Shown here: in pieces, positions 1-9,256 of the stretch
Layout: every line of letters begins with the position of its first letter
How positions within the stretch are numbered: the first letter of the stretch is position 1
DNA from: Bacteroidia bacterium
GTDB taxonomy: Bacteria; Bacteroidota; Bacteroidia; Chitinophagales; Saprospiraceae
Assembly: GCA_030429045.1 (NCBI GenBank)
Contig: JAUIEA010000005.1
Span: forward strand, 1 to 64,000
Reading direction: 5' to 3'
Length of the DNA: 64,000 nt
Notes under the pieces: model-generated
Database searches by the model: none
Told to the model about the DNA's origin: nothing
The model's input: the letters and a program-made list of their open reading frames with translations, nothing else
Program-made: the position numbers and the translations under genes

Positions 1-1452
1 AGGTGCATTTGCAGTCACATACGGGATATACCCTTCTTCTCTGGTCTGTCTGCGGAAGCCTAGATCGATATAGAAGTTTCGTTCCCGAATTCCGAGGCCA
101 GCTGACCAGGAGCGCGACCACATGTTAGTATTAGCATACTCCGTGCCAGAAAATCCCATTCCTGCCCGAAATCGAAAAATTGTATAGGCCAGTTCGCCGC
201 CGACCCGGATGTTCAATGCATCCTGCAGGGTTTCCAGGATGGCCTGGTTGGCTTGTCGTTCTGCCTCTCGAAAGGCAGGATTATCGACCTCCGGGGTGAA
301 ATTGAAGCTGGAGGTACTGTAATCAACCCATTCGATCTCTGCGCTGAGGAAGCCGGATGGTCGCTCGATACCCGACAGGTCTTTCCCGCCGCCGAGGACA
401 ATGCCGAGATCACCGATCAGCCGCCACGGCGTATAGAGGCGATAGTCGAAGATGCCATCTGGCGAACTGGCAGTCGGATTATAGGTCTGACCATTTAAAT
501 CGTATGAATAAGTCAGCTCCTTTGTAAAATTGTCAGTTATCGCAAAGGCCGTAGGGGTATGCACAGCCGCTCCTACCCGGATCATCTGGTTAACCCGGTA
601 GATCATACCCAATTTGAGGTTGACCCCAGTGCCACTACTTTCCAGGTTTTCCTGCCAGGTCAGGCTGTTGAAGAACGGAATGGTATCCAACTGGTCTTCT
701 TCCCGGTACACCTTGCTTTCTTCATAGTTGAGTATGGGAATGCCTACCGTTGCACCTAAAAAGAGCTTGTGGTCATAATTGCCTGCGAACCCCAGTTGCA
801 ACTCATTCTGATATCCGGACGTGGTAATAGTTTGCTCCTTGTGCACAAGAGCACTCCGGTCCGGAACGAGAAGAAAATCGGAGGTATAAAAACTGGGATT
901 ATTCTGGTCTTCATATATAGCGGTAGACTCATAGGCCAGACCGGCTTCAAATTCATCCAGGTCATCCGGGTGGATACCATCAGCCAGTTCGACAAACCGA
1001 TCCGTGAGGGAGCCGGGCGCTAACCCTTCCCAATATTTCTGTGACCGGTAGTTGGCCATTTGGGTGATCCCGATACCGAAGTTGGCGGATTTCCATCGTC
1101 CGCGACGGGGTTGATGGGCCGCCACGATATTCCCATTATTGAAATGGAATCGATTCAATTCTTCCGGATAGATCCCGTTCTCACCCTCCAGCAAGCGACT
1201 GTCGTTGGAAATGTGATAAAGCCCCGGAGTTAACGCCAGTTCTGAACGTCGGAATGCAGCAAGCCCAGCCGGATTGGTAGAGAGGGTGCCAAAGTCGGCA
1301 CCCAGTGCGCCCAGGCTGCCCATGACACCGATATATCGGGCTCCTCCATTTCGATCCAGCCGACTGAATCTCAATGCATCACTGGCGGATTGTGCCATCA
1401 GGCCCTGCATCGCTACCAGGCAAAATAGGAGTAATGTGGTCTGTATTTTCAT
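1..1452 (-). CDS. OmpP1/FadL-like outer-membrane protein, 3' end cut by window edge
   Basis: I translated this frame by hand. It opens with ATG at 1452 and runs without a stop to base 1, giving 484 codons. The first 20 residues form a signal peptide ending in the LMAQ type usual in Bacteroidota. The early Gly/Ala-rich segment with an STNPAGLAAF motif is typical of the OmpP1/FadL/TodX-like barrels (seen also in PorV relatives). The rest alternates aromatic and polar residues as in beta strands. The role is probably outer-membrane transport of hydrophobic molecules or a structural barrel, but no substrate can be read. It lies downstream of, and on the same strand as, the low-complexity protein at 1555-3066, separated from it by a terminator. 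The missing C-terminus lies outside the window. Confidence 0.75.
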   Translation of the reverse strand, partial: MKIQTTLLLFCLVAMQGLMAQSASDALRFSRLDRNGGARYIGVMGSLGALGADFGTLSTNPAGLAAFRRSELALTPGLYHISNDSRLLEGENGIYPEELNRFHFNNGNIVAAHQPRRGRWKSANFGIGITQMANYRSQKYWEGLAPGSLTDRFVELADGIHPDDLDEFEAGLAYESTAIYEDQNNPSFYTSDFLLVPDRSALVHKEQTITTSGYQNELQLGFAGNYDHKLFLGATVGIPILNYEESKVYREEDQLDTIPFFNSLTWQENLESSGTGVNLKLGMIYRVNQMIRVGAAVHTPTAFAITDNFTKELTYSYDLNGQTYNPTASSPDGIFDYRLYTPWRLIGDLGIVLGGGKDLSGIERPSGFLSAEIEWVDYSTSSFNFTPEVDNPAFREAERQANQAILETLQDALNIRVGGELAYTIFRFRAGMGFSGTEYANTNMWSRSWSAGLGIRERNFYIDLGFRRQTREEGYIPYVTANAP

Positions 1453-1479
1453 CGGATAACTATTCTATTCAAAAGTGAA

Positions 1480-1522
1480 ATAAAAAGGTGGATGAAGCCC
1501 GTTGGGCCTGTCATCCACCTTT
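1480..1522 (-). terminator. Rho-independent terminator
   Basis: A perfect 12-bp inverted repeat (1484-1495 with 1511-1522, arms AAAGGTGGATGA/TCATCCACCTTT) is followed on the minus strand by TTTTTATTT. It ends the transcript of the 1555-3066 gene and isolates the outer-membrane gene downstream. Confidence 0.8.
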
Positions 1523-1554
1523 GCACATATTACTTTGGAACGCTGCGATAAGGA

Positions 1555-3066
1555 TTACTGATCGCCGCCTCGTCCTCTTTTCCGTCCGCTACTGCTTCCG
1601 GAACTGCTGTTACTTCTCTGTCTGCTGGAATTGCTTCCGCTGTTGAAGGAACCACCGCTGTTACTGTTGCTCCGTGAAGGACGTTCAAAGGTGCGACTCG
1701 GTGTCTGCTGCCGGGGTGGAGATGGTGCCTGATAACTCGGGCGATCTTTTTTCCGGTCGTTTTGCTTCCGGTCGGGGAAGGTGCGTGACGGACGCTGGTT
1801 TGAACGATTATCATCCTTGTTCGGACGGGTTTGCGGAGATCTGTCTGGTCTGGTTCTGCTCCTTGATTCAGGGAAGGTGCGGGGTTCAGCTGAAGTTGGA
1901 GGTTTTTGACGGCGACGCAGATATTCATCCCGATAGCTTTCCCGGCTCCTGTCTTCACGAGACGGACGATCAGCCCTTTGGGCAGGTCGTTTTTCCGGCA
2001 CTTCACTCAGACCGCTCCTTTCTCGTACCGGATCAGTGGGTCGAGTGGAAGGATTGGCTGCAGGGGACAATGGATCTCTGCGTGCGGGATCCTTGACCTG
2101 CTGGTTTCTGGGGTTCGCTGGTTGGTCCAAACCAGGGCGAACGGTGGATACATCACGATCACGGACAACACCATTGTCGCGGATCACCCGGCCGCCACTC
2201 ATGCCGTCCTGGTCTCCTGGCAAGTTGCCAGCCGGGCGGCCGATGGATTCTTTGAGGATGGGGATGCCACCTCCGACATATTCCGGATCGCGAACAGTAC
2301 CCCGACTGGGTCCGGTGCGTGAACCAGGGATCCGAGGTCCGTAGTGGGTGCCTTTCGGATTCTGATTGACGGTGCCGTTCCCGTTGCCATACCAATAGCC
2401 GGGCTGGTTGTAGACATCGTTATAGTAGTAATTGTTGTTGACGTAGTAGTTGTTTCCCCAACCCGGGCCCCAACCACTATTCCAACCACTATTCCAGCCA
2501 TAGTTCCAGCCTCTGTTGAAGCAGGCGCCTCCCCAATACGGATCAAACCAGGGATCATAGACCCGGAATGCACCCCAGCGGTTGTAGGACCAGGGGTCGC
2601 TGTAATAGCGCCATCCCCAGGTATTCCAGCCACCACCGATCACGATACCCGGTCCCCAGCGCATCCGGTTGTACCGGCGCCATGACCAGTAATCAGAACC
2701 ACCTCCGATATTGATATAGATCGAAGAGCCCGGCATGATCCACGGATCATAGAATCCAAGGTCGGTGTATACGGGGTCGTAGTAATCAAATCCGCGGTAG
2801 GGATTGTGGAAGCGGCGAAGACGGGATGAATAGAAATAGCCCTGGTCTTCCCAGTATTCGTAATCATCATAGTCGTCCTCATATTCGGGAAGTTCTTCCC
2901 GATAGGTCGTTGGTGGAGGAGTTGATTCCACCACAGAAACGACGGGTTCAGGTGAGACATCCCAAACAGGGTCGTAATAAAGGTCGTCATCAGATTGTGC
3001 TTGCATCATCAGCGGCAGGGCAGCTGCGAACAAGAACAGAATCCGGTTTTTCCAAAGATTTTTCAT
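1555..3066 (-). CDS. Exported low-complexity protein, Gly/Trp/Tyr/Asn-rich then Arg/Ser/Pro-rich
   Basis: 503 residues with a signal peptide (about residues 1-23, ending MQAQ). Three compositional zones follow. Residues about 24-110 are acidic and Tyr-rich. Residues about 110-240 are extremely rich in Gly, Trp, Tyr and Asn, with short near-repeats of the GWNSGW kind. The C-terminal half is basic and probably disordered, rich in Arg, Ser, Pro and Asn, and ends SGRKRGRGGDQ. No enzymatic domain is visible. Similar W/Y/G-rich exported proteins are common and unnamed in Bacteroidota. An envelope-associated or matrix-like role is only a guess. The gene is monocistronic, with a strong terminator after it. 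Opposite-strand frames in this stretch are by-products of the repetitive composition. Confidence 0.75.
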   Translation of the reverse strand: MKNLWKNRILFLFAAALPLMMQAQSDDDLYYDPVWDVSPEPVVSVVESTPPPTTYREELPEYEDDYDDYEYWEDQGYFYSSRLRRFHNPYRGFDYYDPVYTDLGFYDPWIMPGSSIYINIGGGSDYWSWRRYNRMRWGPGIVIGGGWNTWGWRYYSDPWSYNRWGAFRVYDPWFDPYWGGACFNRGWNYGWNSGWNSGWGPGWGNNYYVNNNYYYNDVYNQPGYWYGNGNGTVNQNPKGTHYGPRIPGSRTGPSRGTVRDPEYVGGGIPILKESIGRPAGNLPGDQDGMSGGRVIRDNGVVRDRDVSTVRPGLDQPANPRNQQVKDPARRDPLSPAANPSTRPTDPVRERSGLSEVPEKRPAQRADRPSREDRSRESYRDEYLRRRQKPPTSAEPRTFPESRSRTRPDRSPQTRPNKDDNRSNQRPSRTFPDRKQNDRKKDRPSYQAPSPPRQQTPSRTFERPSRSNSNSGGSFNSGSNSSRQRSNSSSGSSSGRKRGRGGDQ

Positions 3067-3269
3067 GTGCTTTACTCGTTAGGGTCTATCTCCTCTCTTC
3101 CAATACTAATGTAGTACTTTTGGCGCCTGAAAGGTGTTAAAACGCTCTTAATTCAGTTAAAGGGCGTGTTAAACCAGACCTCATCTATCCAACAAAAGAA
3201 GAGTTCATCCGGTTCCGGCGCAACGAAGAGAGCCAATCATCCGTAAAGAGCTTCAACCCAAACGCAGAC

Positions 3270-4736
3270 ATGGCAAAGGCAATCACCTCCCGCAGCGAAG
3301 ACTACAGTCAATGGTATAACGACATTGTCCGGAAGGCCGGTATGGCCGATTACAGCGCCGTACGCGGCTGTATGGTGATCAAACCACACGGTTTTGCCAT
3401 CTGGGAGAATATGCAGAAACAACTCGACAGCATGTTCAAGGATACCGGACATGTCAATGCCTATTTCCCTTTGTTTATTCCCAAAAGCTTCCTGAGCAAG
3501 GAAGCCCAGCACGTGGATGGTTTTGCCAAGGAATGTGCAGTGGTCACCCACCACCGGCTGATGAATGCGCCGGATGGATCCGGGGTGATAGTCGATCCGG
3601 ATGCTAAACTAGAAGAAGAATTGATCGTCCGGCCCACGTCCGAGACCATTATCTGGAATACCTACAAGGATTGGATTCAGAGCTATCGCGACCTCCCCCT
3701 GTTGATCAATCAGTGGGCGAACGTGGTGCGCTGGGAGTTGCGTACTCGCCTGTTCCTGCGCACGGCAGAATTCCTCTGGCAAGAGGGTCATACCGCCCAT
3801 GCCACCAGGCAGGAGGCCCTTGATGAGACCCGCCTGATCCTGGATATCTATGCCACCTTCGCCGAGGAATATATGGCCATGCCGGTCATCAAGGGCGTCA
3901 AGACAGCAAATGAACGGTTTGCAGGTGCTGACGATACCTACTGTATCGAAGCCCTGATGCAGGATGGCAAGGCTCTCCAGGCCGGGACCTCCCATTTCCT
4001 TGGCCAGAACTTCGCCCGGGCGTTTGACGTGACCTTCCTCAATAAGGAGAATCAGCAGGAATTGGTGTGGGCAACCTCCTGGGGTGTATCGACCCGTCTG
4101 GTTGGCGGACTGATCATGACTCACAGTGATGACGACGGCCTGGTATTGCCTCCCAAGCTGGCCCCAACCCAGGTGGTGATCGTACCGATCCCGAAACCGT
4201 CTCCCGAGATCAATGATGCCGTCGAGGCACTGATGAAGAACCTGCGTTCCCTGGGAGTCTCTGTCAAATATGACAATGATGAGACCAAACGTCCCGGATT
4301 CAAGTTTGCCGAACACGAGATGCAGGGCGTACCTGTCCGTGTCGGGGTCGGTATGCGCGACCTGGAAAAGGGCCAGGTAGAGATCGCTCGCCGGGATACC
4401 AAGGAAAAGGTATTCGTACCGAAGGATGGAGCGGGCGATTATATCGTCAAGCTGCTCGATGAGATCCAGGAAAACCTGCTTCAGCGGGCGAAGGACTATC
4501 GAACAGAGAACACCCGCAATGCGGATTCCATGGAAGAGATGACCAGCATCCTCGATGGCCCAGGCGGATTTGTTTCTGCCCATTGGGATGGCACTTCTGA
4601 GACAGAACTGGCCATCAAGGAACAGACCAAGGCCACTATCCGCTGTATTCCCCTGGATGGTCCGGTTGAAACCGGGTCTTGTATCCTGACCGGGAACCCC
4701 AGCAGTCAACGGGTGTTGTTCGCCAGAGCGTATTGA
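3270..4736 (+). CDS. proS: Prolyl-tRNA synthetase, short (archaeal/eukaryote-like) type
   Basis: 488 residues. The protein charges tRNA-Pro with proline using ATP. Class II synthetase signatures are visible: the motif 2 region with RPTSETIIW near residue 120, an ARG-rich active-site segment after it, and the motif 3 region with [12 protein letters not shown] near residue 270. An anticodon-binding domain follows (from about residue 300), and the zinc-like C-terminal domain ends in RVLFARAY. It lacks the bacterial editing insertion, so it is the shorter form that many Bacteroidota carry. ATG 3270 gives the family-typical N-terminus. A TACTTTTG box lies at 3115-3122 but would leave a long leader. 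A terminator follows the gene. Confidence 0.96.
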   Translation: MAKAITSRSEDYSQWYNDIVRKAGMADYSAVRGCMVIKPHGFAIWENMQKQLDSMFKDTGHVNAYFPLFIPKSFLSKEAQHVDGFAKECAVVTHHRLMNAPDGSGVIVDPDAKLEEELIVRPTSETIIWNTYKDWIQSYRDLPLLINQWANVVRWELRTRLFLRTAEFLWQEGHTAHATRQEALDETRLILDIYATFAEEYMAMPVIKGVKTANERFAGADDTYCIEALMQDGKALQAGTSHFLGQNFARAFDVTFLNKENQQELVWATSWGVSTRLVGGLIMTHSDDDGLVLPPKLAPTQVVIVPIPKPSPEINDAVEALMKNLRSLGVSVKYDNDETKRPGFKFAEHEMQGVPVRVGVGMRDLEKGQVEIARRDTKEKVFVPKDGAGDYIVKLLDEIQENLLQRAKDYRTENTRNADSMEEMTSILDGPGGFVSAHWDGTSETELAIKEQTKATIRCIPLDGPVETGSCILTGNPSSQRVLFARAY

Positions 4737-4804
4737 TCGCGACTGGCGATCGACCATTTGGAACGACAACCACAAGCAACCCGATTCGTTGTTCGGGACT
4801 GATA

Positions 4805-4832
4805 GGACAAGTCACTTGTCCGGGGTTTTTTC
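4805..4832 (+). terminator. Rho-independent terminator of proS
   Basis: The stem GGACAAG/CTTGTCC with loop TCA (4805-4821) is followed by GGGG and a run of T. It lies between proS and the downstream small gene. Confidence 0.7.
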
Positions 4833-4855
4833 TATTTTGACCGCAAATTCAACCT

Positions 4856-5188
4856 ATGCACATTGACACTGACCAATGGGATAAGCAGGACTACCTGGCC
4901 TTTATCCTGTTGTATCTGGCTGAAGCTGATGGTCAACTGGAGGAACAGGAACTACAGTACATAGCAGATCATCTGGGTAAAGAACACCTGGATCATATCC
5001 GGAAACCGGCGAGTCAGTGTAATGACATTCAATGCCTCGAGGTCATGCAGGCACTCCGACCACGGTTCTATCCTGGCGACGCAGGCCTGGATGCCTTGAA
5101 AATGGAAATGACGGGACTTTGCCAGGCAGGCGGTCGTTTCAGCCAGTTTGAACATGAGGTCATCGAGATGATCGCCAAACAATTGTAA
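4856..5188 (+). CDS. Small helical protein, TerB-like
   Basis: 110 residues with no signal peptide or membrane segment. It reads as an all-helical acidic protein. The segment LYLAEADGQLEEQELQYI (about residues 20-37) resembles the first helices of TerB/DnaJ-N-like domains, in which an acidic ADG motif precedes the second helix. A second acidic helical segment ends the protein. TerB domains occur in tellurite-resistance and stress proteins, and many stand-alone copies have no known role. The gene stands alone between two terminators, so context gives no clue. The assignment is from motif shape only. Confidence 0.65.
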   Translation: MHIDTDQWDKQDYLAFILLYLAEADGQLEEQELQYIADHLGKEHLDHIRKPASQCNDIQCLEVMQALRPRFYPGDAGLDALKMEMTGLCQAGGRFSQFEHEVIEMIAKQL

Positions 5189-5207
5189 GGGCCCATGTCG
5201 AGCCGTT

Positions 5208-5243
5208 AAAAAAGTCCCGTACCCTACAGTACTGGACTTTTTT
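5208..5243. terminator. Bidirectional-looking terminator
   Basis: The arms AAAAAAGTCC (5208-5217) and GGACTTTTTT (5234-5243) pair perfectly, with a nested GTAC/GTAC pairing inside. The T run follows on the plus strand, downstream of the TerB-like gene. Confidence 0.75.
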
Positions 5244-5312
5244 CATGCCATTCCGTGAATTTTGTGGTGAAGAATTTCCAATGGAAACCATGCATCCAAG
5301 TGAGATTCCGCC

Positions 5313-5320
5313 TAATTTTG
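5313..5320 (+). promoter_or_regulatory. Bacteroidota -7 promoter box before the YebC-family gene
   Basis: TAATTTTG matches the phylum consensus TAnnTTTG exactly and sits 23 bases before ATG 5344. I found no convincing -33 TTTG box. Confidence 0.45.
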
Positions 5321-5343
5321 CAACGCCATAGAAAAGAACCACC

Positions 5344-6054
5344 ATGGGAAGAGCATTCGAATATCGCAAGGCCACAAAAATGAAGCGTTGGGCCAGTATG
5401 GCCAAGGCCTTTACCCGCATTGGAAAGCAGATCGCGATCTCTGTCAAAGAGGGTGGACCCGACCCGGAATCGAATCCGAAACTGAGGGCCGCCATCCAGA
5501 ATGCCAAGGCGGCCAATATGCCCAAGGAAAATGTGGAGCGTGCGATCAAGAAGGCTTCTTCAAAAGAACAGGAAGAGTACAAGGAATTGATCTACGAGGG
5601 GTACGCGCCCCATGGGATCGCCGTCCTGGTCGAATGTGCTACGGACAACCCGACCCGAACGGTTGCAAATGTGCGCTCTTACTTCAACAAGTGTAATGGC
5701 AGCCTGGGCACATCCGGTTCAGTAGATTACCTGTTCGAACATAAATGCTTTTTTAAGGTGGTTCGCCCCGAAGTTCTGGACCTGGAAGAGCTGGAATTTG
5801 AAATGATCGATCATGGAGGCGAGGAACTGGGGGAGGATGAGGGCCTGATCGTGATCTATGGGGCCTTTGAGTCGTTTGGCTCCCTGCAGACCTTTTTGGA
5901 AGAAAAGGGTCTGGAAGTCGATTCCTCCGGATTCGAACGCATCCCCACCATGACCAAGGAACTGACGGAAGAACAGATCGCAGACGTGGAGAAATTGCTC
6001 GAGCGGATGGAAGAAGATGACGATGTCAACCAGGTATTCACCAACCTGGCGTGA
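5344..6054 (+). CDS. YebC/PmpR (TACO1) family regulator
   Basis: 236 residues, the family's usual length. The start is characteristic: MGRAFE..RK..K..R......F..IGK.I. This is followed by a conserved block around residues 40-70 (GGPDPESNPKLR, AKAANMPKENVERAIKKA) and an acidic C-terminal domain. Family members bind nucleic acid or ribosomes. They act as transcriptional regulators or as factors that relieve ribosome stalling at poly-proline. Which applies here cannot be told, so I give no symbol. The gene converges on hemW with only seven bases between the stop codons and no terminator. Confidence 0.93.
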   Translation: MGRAFEYRKATKMKRWASMAKAFTRIGKQIAISVKEGGPDPESNPKLRAAIQNAKAANMPKENVERAIKKASSKEQEEYKELIYEGYAPHGIAVLVECATDNPTRTVANVRSYFNKCNGSLGTSGSVDYLFEHKCFFKVVRPEVLDLEELEFEMIDHGGEELGEDEGLIVIYGAFESFGSLQTFLEEKGLEVDSSGFERIPTMTKELTEEQIADVEKLLERMEEDDDVNQVFTNLA

Positions 6055-6061
6055 TCTGATC

Positions 6062-7174
6062 CTACCGAAACAGTTCGGAGCTGATATGGTCTGCAAAATC
6101 CAGCCCGGTATCCGTTAGCCGATAGGTGTTCTCTGAAACACGAACCCAGCCTTTCTCCAGAAATGGTGCTATCGCCATTTTGAAAAACATCTGATCCTCA
6201 CCAGAAAGGTCAGCCAGGCTGCAGCCCCATTTGGTGCGCAATCGGGTGAGGACATATTCATTATACCGATCAGAAGTGGAAAGGATCTCCGTTTCCCGAA
6301 CGGGCTTCCCATCCTGCAGTCCCTTGATGTAGGCTGGATTATGGGCCACGTTCCAGGACCGGGTTCGACCGTCATAGCTATGGGCTGCCGGCCCAAAACC
6401 CAGATAATGGGCACCTTTCCAATAACTTGTATTGTGTTGGGATTCTCGCCCGGGCAGAGACCAGTTGCTGATCTCATAATGATCAAATCCGGCCTCTGCC
6501 AGGACATGCCGAAGCAGGGCAAACTGACGAACGGTCTGTTCATCATCTGGTGAAGGGGAGGAACCTGATTTGACAAAATGGGCCAGAGCTGTTTTGGGTT
6601 CGACCGTGAGCGCGTAGGCTGAGATGTGGTCTACTCCGGCATCCACCATCGTCTGGATATTCTCCAGGAAGGTGGCATCGGTCATACCCGGTGTGCCGTA
6701 GATCAGATCGGCATTGAGGCTGGGAAAACCGGCTTTTTTGGCCCATTCGAGGGAGCTGATCGCCTGTCGGGCATCATGACTCCGGTTCATATAGGCCAGA
6801 TCCGAGGGTGAAAAGGACTGGACGCCGATGGATAACCGGTTGATCCCGATGGCGCGGAGCTGTGCCAGATATTCTTCGGTCAGGTCGTCGGGGTTAGCTT
6901 CCAGGGTGATCTCCGGATCCGCAATGACAGGGTAGTGTTCCCGGAGCAAATCTAACAGACGGTCCAACTCAACCGAGGTCAGGACAGAAGGAGTGCCACC
7001 TCCAAAATATATCGTGGTGAATTCCTCTGCAGTGAGTTCCTTTTTTCGGGAAATGATTTCCAGTCGGAGAGCAGACAGGAGCTCATCTTTCAGACGCAAT
7101 GAGGTCGAGAAATGAAAATTGCAGTAGTGGCATGCCTTTCGACAGAATGGGATGTGGAGATAGATGCCGGCCAT
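6062..7174 (-). CDS. hemW: Radical SAM haem chaperone HemW (HemN-like)
   Basis: 370 residues. The 4Fe-4S radical-SAM motif is C11-x3-C15-x2-C18 near the N-terminus, with Phe following as in HemW. A GGGTPS SAM-binding motif lies near residue 60 and a HemN-like C-terminal domain follows. True HemN has an additional cysteine pattern and a longer N-terminus. This shorter form matches HemW, thought to insert haem into membrane proteins, although annotations often call it coproporphyrinogen oxidase. ATG 7174 starts directly at the MxGIYLHIPFC motif, which supports the choice. A promoter box lies only five bases upstream. Confidence 0.92.
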   Translation of the reverse strand: MAGIYLHIPFCRKACHYCNFHFSTSLRLKDELLSALRLEIISRKKELTAEEFTTIYFGGGTPSVLTSVELDRLLDLLREHYPVIADPEITLEANPDDLTEEYLAQLRAIGINRLSIGVQSFSPSDLAYMNRSHDARQAISSLEWAKKAGFPSLNADLIYGTPGMTDATFLENIQTMVDAGVDHISAYALTVEPKTALAHFVKSGSSPSPDDEQTVRQFALLRHVLAEAGFDHYEISNWSLPGRESQHNTSYWKGAHYLGFGPAAHSYDGRTRSWNVAHNPAYIKGLQDGKPVRETEILSTSDRYNEYVLTRLRTKWGCSLADLSGEDQMFFKMAIAPFLEKGWVRVSENTYRLTDTGLDFADHISSELFR

Positions 7175-7179
7175 ATCCC

Positions 7180-7187
7180 CAAAGGTA
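7180..7187 (-). promoter_or_regulatory. -7 promoter box five bases before hemW start
   Basis: On the minus strand TACCTTTG is followed by GGGAT and then the hemW ATG. It matches TAnnTTTG exactly. If used, transcription would begin at or near the start codon, giving a nearly leaderless mRNA. Confidence 0.5.
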
Positions 7188-7282
7188 GAGGAAAGACCGT
7201 CAGGAGGAGCTATGGCAAATCCTGAAGGCGTGCATCTCGGCTTGCGGAAGCCGGGATTGCAGATCTCGTTTTGACAGGTAGA

Positions 7283-7624
7283 CTATAACTGCTTGCGCAC
7301 GGCTTCGATCAGGGCTGGAGCAGGGGCTACACCCGACTGTCGCCAGACTGCCTTCCCGTTCTTGAAGATCATTATGGTCGGGATAGACTGGACCTTCAGC
7401 GATCCGGCCAGCTGACCGTTGCGATCCACATCGATCTTGATGATCTCCACATCATCTCCAAGGGCCTTTTTAACCTCTTTGAGGATGGGGGGCATCATGC
7501 GGCAAGGGCCGCACCAATCGGCGTAAAAATCGACCAGAACAGGCCGTGGGCCCTTGATCAATTCGCTGAAGCTCACCTTCTTGGGCGCTTCAGTTGTCTC
7601 TGTTTTCTTGTTCATTCCAAACAT
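7283..7624 (-). CDS. trxA: Thioredoxin
   Basis: 113 residues from ATG 7624. A GTG further upstream would add eight residues that do not resemble thioredoxin. The redox motif WCGPC is present with C38 and C41, followed by the usual Pro-rich helix start. A SIPT segment carries the cis-proline and a GK..W segment lies near the end. There is no signal peptide, so it is a cytoplasmic disulphide reductase. The short charged N-terminal extension (MNKKTETTEAPKK) is not unusual. The sequence CATCTTTG, one base off the promoter consensus, lies four bases before the ATG. Confidence 0.93.
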   Translation of the reverse strand: MFGMNKKTETTEAPKKVSFSELIKGPRPVLVDFYADWCGPCRMMPPILKEVKKALGDDVEIIKIDVDRNGQLAGSLKVQSIPTIMIFKNGKAVWRQSGVAPAPALIEAVRKQL

Positions 7625-7748
7625 GATACAAAGATGAAGGAGCGGCACGCATCAAGTCAGTGACATGGATCACAGCATTCATTTGCCGGATTTTGATGAT
7701 CTTCACGAATAGAGCCAATACCCAATGCCAAGCGCCTAACACCTTTCT

Positions 7749-8345
7749 ATGTTTTACAGTTTCAAAGGATTCACACCGGTCGTTCACCCCTCTTCTTTTG
7801 TGCATCCGCAGGCAGTCATTACCGGGAATGTGGTGATCGGTCGGAATGTTTATATCGGTCCCGGAGCGGCGATCAGGGGTGACTGGGGTGGCATCGAGAT
7901 CCAGGATGGCTGTAATGTCCAGGAGAATTGTACCATTCACATGTTTCCAGGTATCACCGTCGTATTGGAGCAATCGGCGCATATCGGTCATGGGGCGATC
8001 ATCCACGGTGCACGAATTGGTCGCAACAGCCTGATCGGGATGAACAGTGTACTGATGGATGAAGTCGTCATTGGCCCGGAGAGTATTGTTGGAGCGTTGA
8101 CCTTTATCAAGGCGGGAGAAGAGTTCCCGGCCAGGAGCATCATTGCCGGAAATCCGGGGAAGGTCATCAAGGAGGTTTCGGATGACATGCTGGCCTGGAA
8201 GACCAAGGGGACCGAATTGTATCAAGCATTGCCTGGTGAGTGTCATGAGCACCTCAAGCCTTGCGATCCGCTTCCGGAGATGCCCGCATTTCGTCCGGAG
8301 CAGGAGATGTTGTACCAAACCTGGAATACGATCAAGAAAAAATAG
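7749..8345 (+). CDS. PaaY/CaiE-like hexapeptide-repeat protein (gamma carbonic anhydrase fold)
   Basis: 198 residues. Left-handed beta-helix repeats of the [LIV]G type span about residues 15-130, and a helical C-terminus follows. Three histidines at the positions used by gamma-class carbonic anhydrases to bind zinc are visible: H64 in CTIH, H81 in HIGH and H86 in AIIH. The C-terminal segment (VSDDMLAWKTKGTELYQ) is the one found in the PaaY/CaiE subgroup. PaaY is a thioesterase linked to phenylacetate degradation. No paa genes are nearby, so the substrate is open. It is six bases upstream of the DHFR-like gene and probably co-transcribed with it. Confidence 0.85.
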   Translation: MFYSFKGFTPVVHPSSFVHPQAVITGNVVIGRNVYIGPGAAIRGDWGGIEIQDGCNVQENCTIHMFPGITVVLEQSAHIGHGAIIHGARIGRNSLIGMNSVLMDEVVIGPESIVGALTFIKAGEEFPARSIIAGNPGKVIKEVSDDMLAWKTKGTELYQALPGECHEHLKPCDPLPEMPAFRPEQEMLYQTWNTIKKK

Positions 8346-8351
8346 GATGAG

Positions 8352-8867
8352 ATGAGAAAGATAATCCTCTATACCGCCATCAGTCTGGATGGATTCATCG
8401 CGGGCCCGCAAGGGGAGATCGACTGGCTGTACAGTGATGATGACTATGGATATTTCGACTTCTACGCGGGTATTGATACCCTCCTGATGGGCCGAACGAC
8501 CTATGACTTTGTGGCGCAGATGTCTCCCTATCCGCACACGGACAGAATGAACTACGTCTTTACCCGGACCCTGACCAGTGCCCCGGCGGATCATTTACGA
8601 TTTGTAGCGGGCGACCCGGTCGAATTTACCCGTGCATTGAAAGGACAGGAAGGCAAGCCGATCTGGTTGGTGGGCGGCGGACAGATCAATGCCATCCTGT
8701 TCGAGGCGGGTCTGGTCGATGAGATCATCCTGTCCATTCATCCCGTCGTACTCGGGAAAGGGATCCACCTGTTTACCGGACCCGTTTCCCAAACCGGGTT
8801 TCATACTATCAGCGCCAGGACATTTCCGTCAGGACTGGTCCAGTGGCATGGAGAGCGGATTCCGTAA
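8352..8867 (+). CDS. DHFR/RibD C-terminal-like reductase
   Basis: 171 residues. It has the hallmarks of the RibD_C/dihydrofolate reductase-like family: SLDGFIAGPQGEIDWL at the N-terminus, LLMGRTTYDF near residue 46, a PIWLVGGG nucleotide-binding motif near residue 100, and DEI.LSIHPVVLGKG near residue 125. Such stand-alone proteins are NADPH-dependent reductases of unknown substrate, and dedicated folate reduction is not implied. It is the second gene of a short operon (PaaY-like, this gene, DUF3052). Its stop codon overlaps the next start as TAATG, indicating translational coupling. Confidence 0.88.
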   Translation: MRKIILYTAISLDGFIAGPQGEIDWLYSDDDYGYFDFYAGIDTLLMGRTTYDFVAQMSPYPHTDRMNYVFTRTLTSAPADHLRFVAGDPVEFTRALKGQEGKPIWLVGGGQINAILFEAGLVDEIILSIHPVVLGKGIHLFTGPVSQTGFHTISARTFPSGLVQWHGERIP

Positions 8868-9256
8868 TGGCCGTTCCCCTGCTCGAAAAACTGGAATACA
8901 AGGAAGGCATGGCCGTAGGTCATTGGCCGGACGCCATCGTATATGGCGAACAGCTTTATCCTGTCTGGGAGCCTGTGACCGTCCCTCCCCGAAAGCCTGA
9001 GCTGGATCTGGTCCATATCTTCTGTCCGGATCAACACACGCTGGAAGCCCTGTTTTTTCCCTGGAAGAAAGCCCTCAAAAAAAATGGACGGTTCTGGATC
9101 AGCTGGCCGAAAAAGAGTTCGAAAGTGCGGTCAGACCTGGATGAAAATATCCTGCGGGATTTTGGACTGGCAAATGGGCTGGTCGATGTCAAAGTGGCTT
9201 CTGTGGACGAAGTCTGGAGCGCGCTCAAGTTTGTCTACCGCCTCGAGGACCGTTAA
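8867..9256 (+). CDS. DUF3052 family protein
   Basis: 129 residues from ATG 8867, which overlaps the preceding stop codon. An upstream in-frame start would only add sequence from the previous gene. The protein shows the DUF3052 pattern: PLLEKLEYKEGM at the start, DLVHIFC in the middle, then GRFWISWPKKSSKVRSDL and GLVDVKVASVDEVWSALKFVYR at the end. The function is unknown; the fold looks like a small methyltransferase-type alpha/beta domain without an obvious SAM site. Its last four bases overlap the convergent toxin gene. Confidence 0.8.
   Translation: MAVPLLEKLEYKEGMAVGHWPDAIVYGEQLYPVWEPVTVPPRKPELDLVHIFCPDQHTLEALFFPWKKALKKNGRFWISWPKKSSKVRSDLDENILRDFGLANGLVDVKVASVDEVWSALKFVYRLEDR

Noticed and set aside
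1674-2685. Several plus-strand frames opposite the low-complexity gene
   Set aside because: They arise from the repetitive GC-rich minus-strand coding region.
3609-4775. 388-residue open frame opposite proS
   Set aside because: It is the antisense shadow of a conserved synthetase gene and has no recognisable domain.
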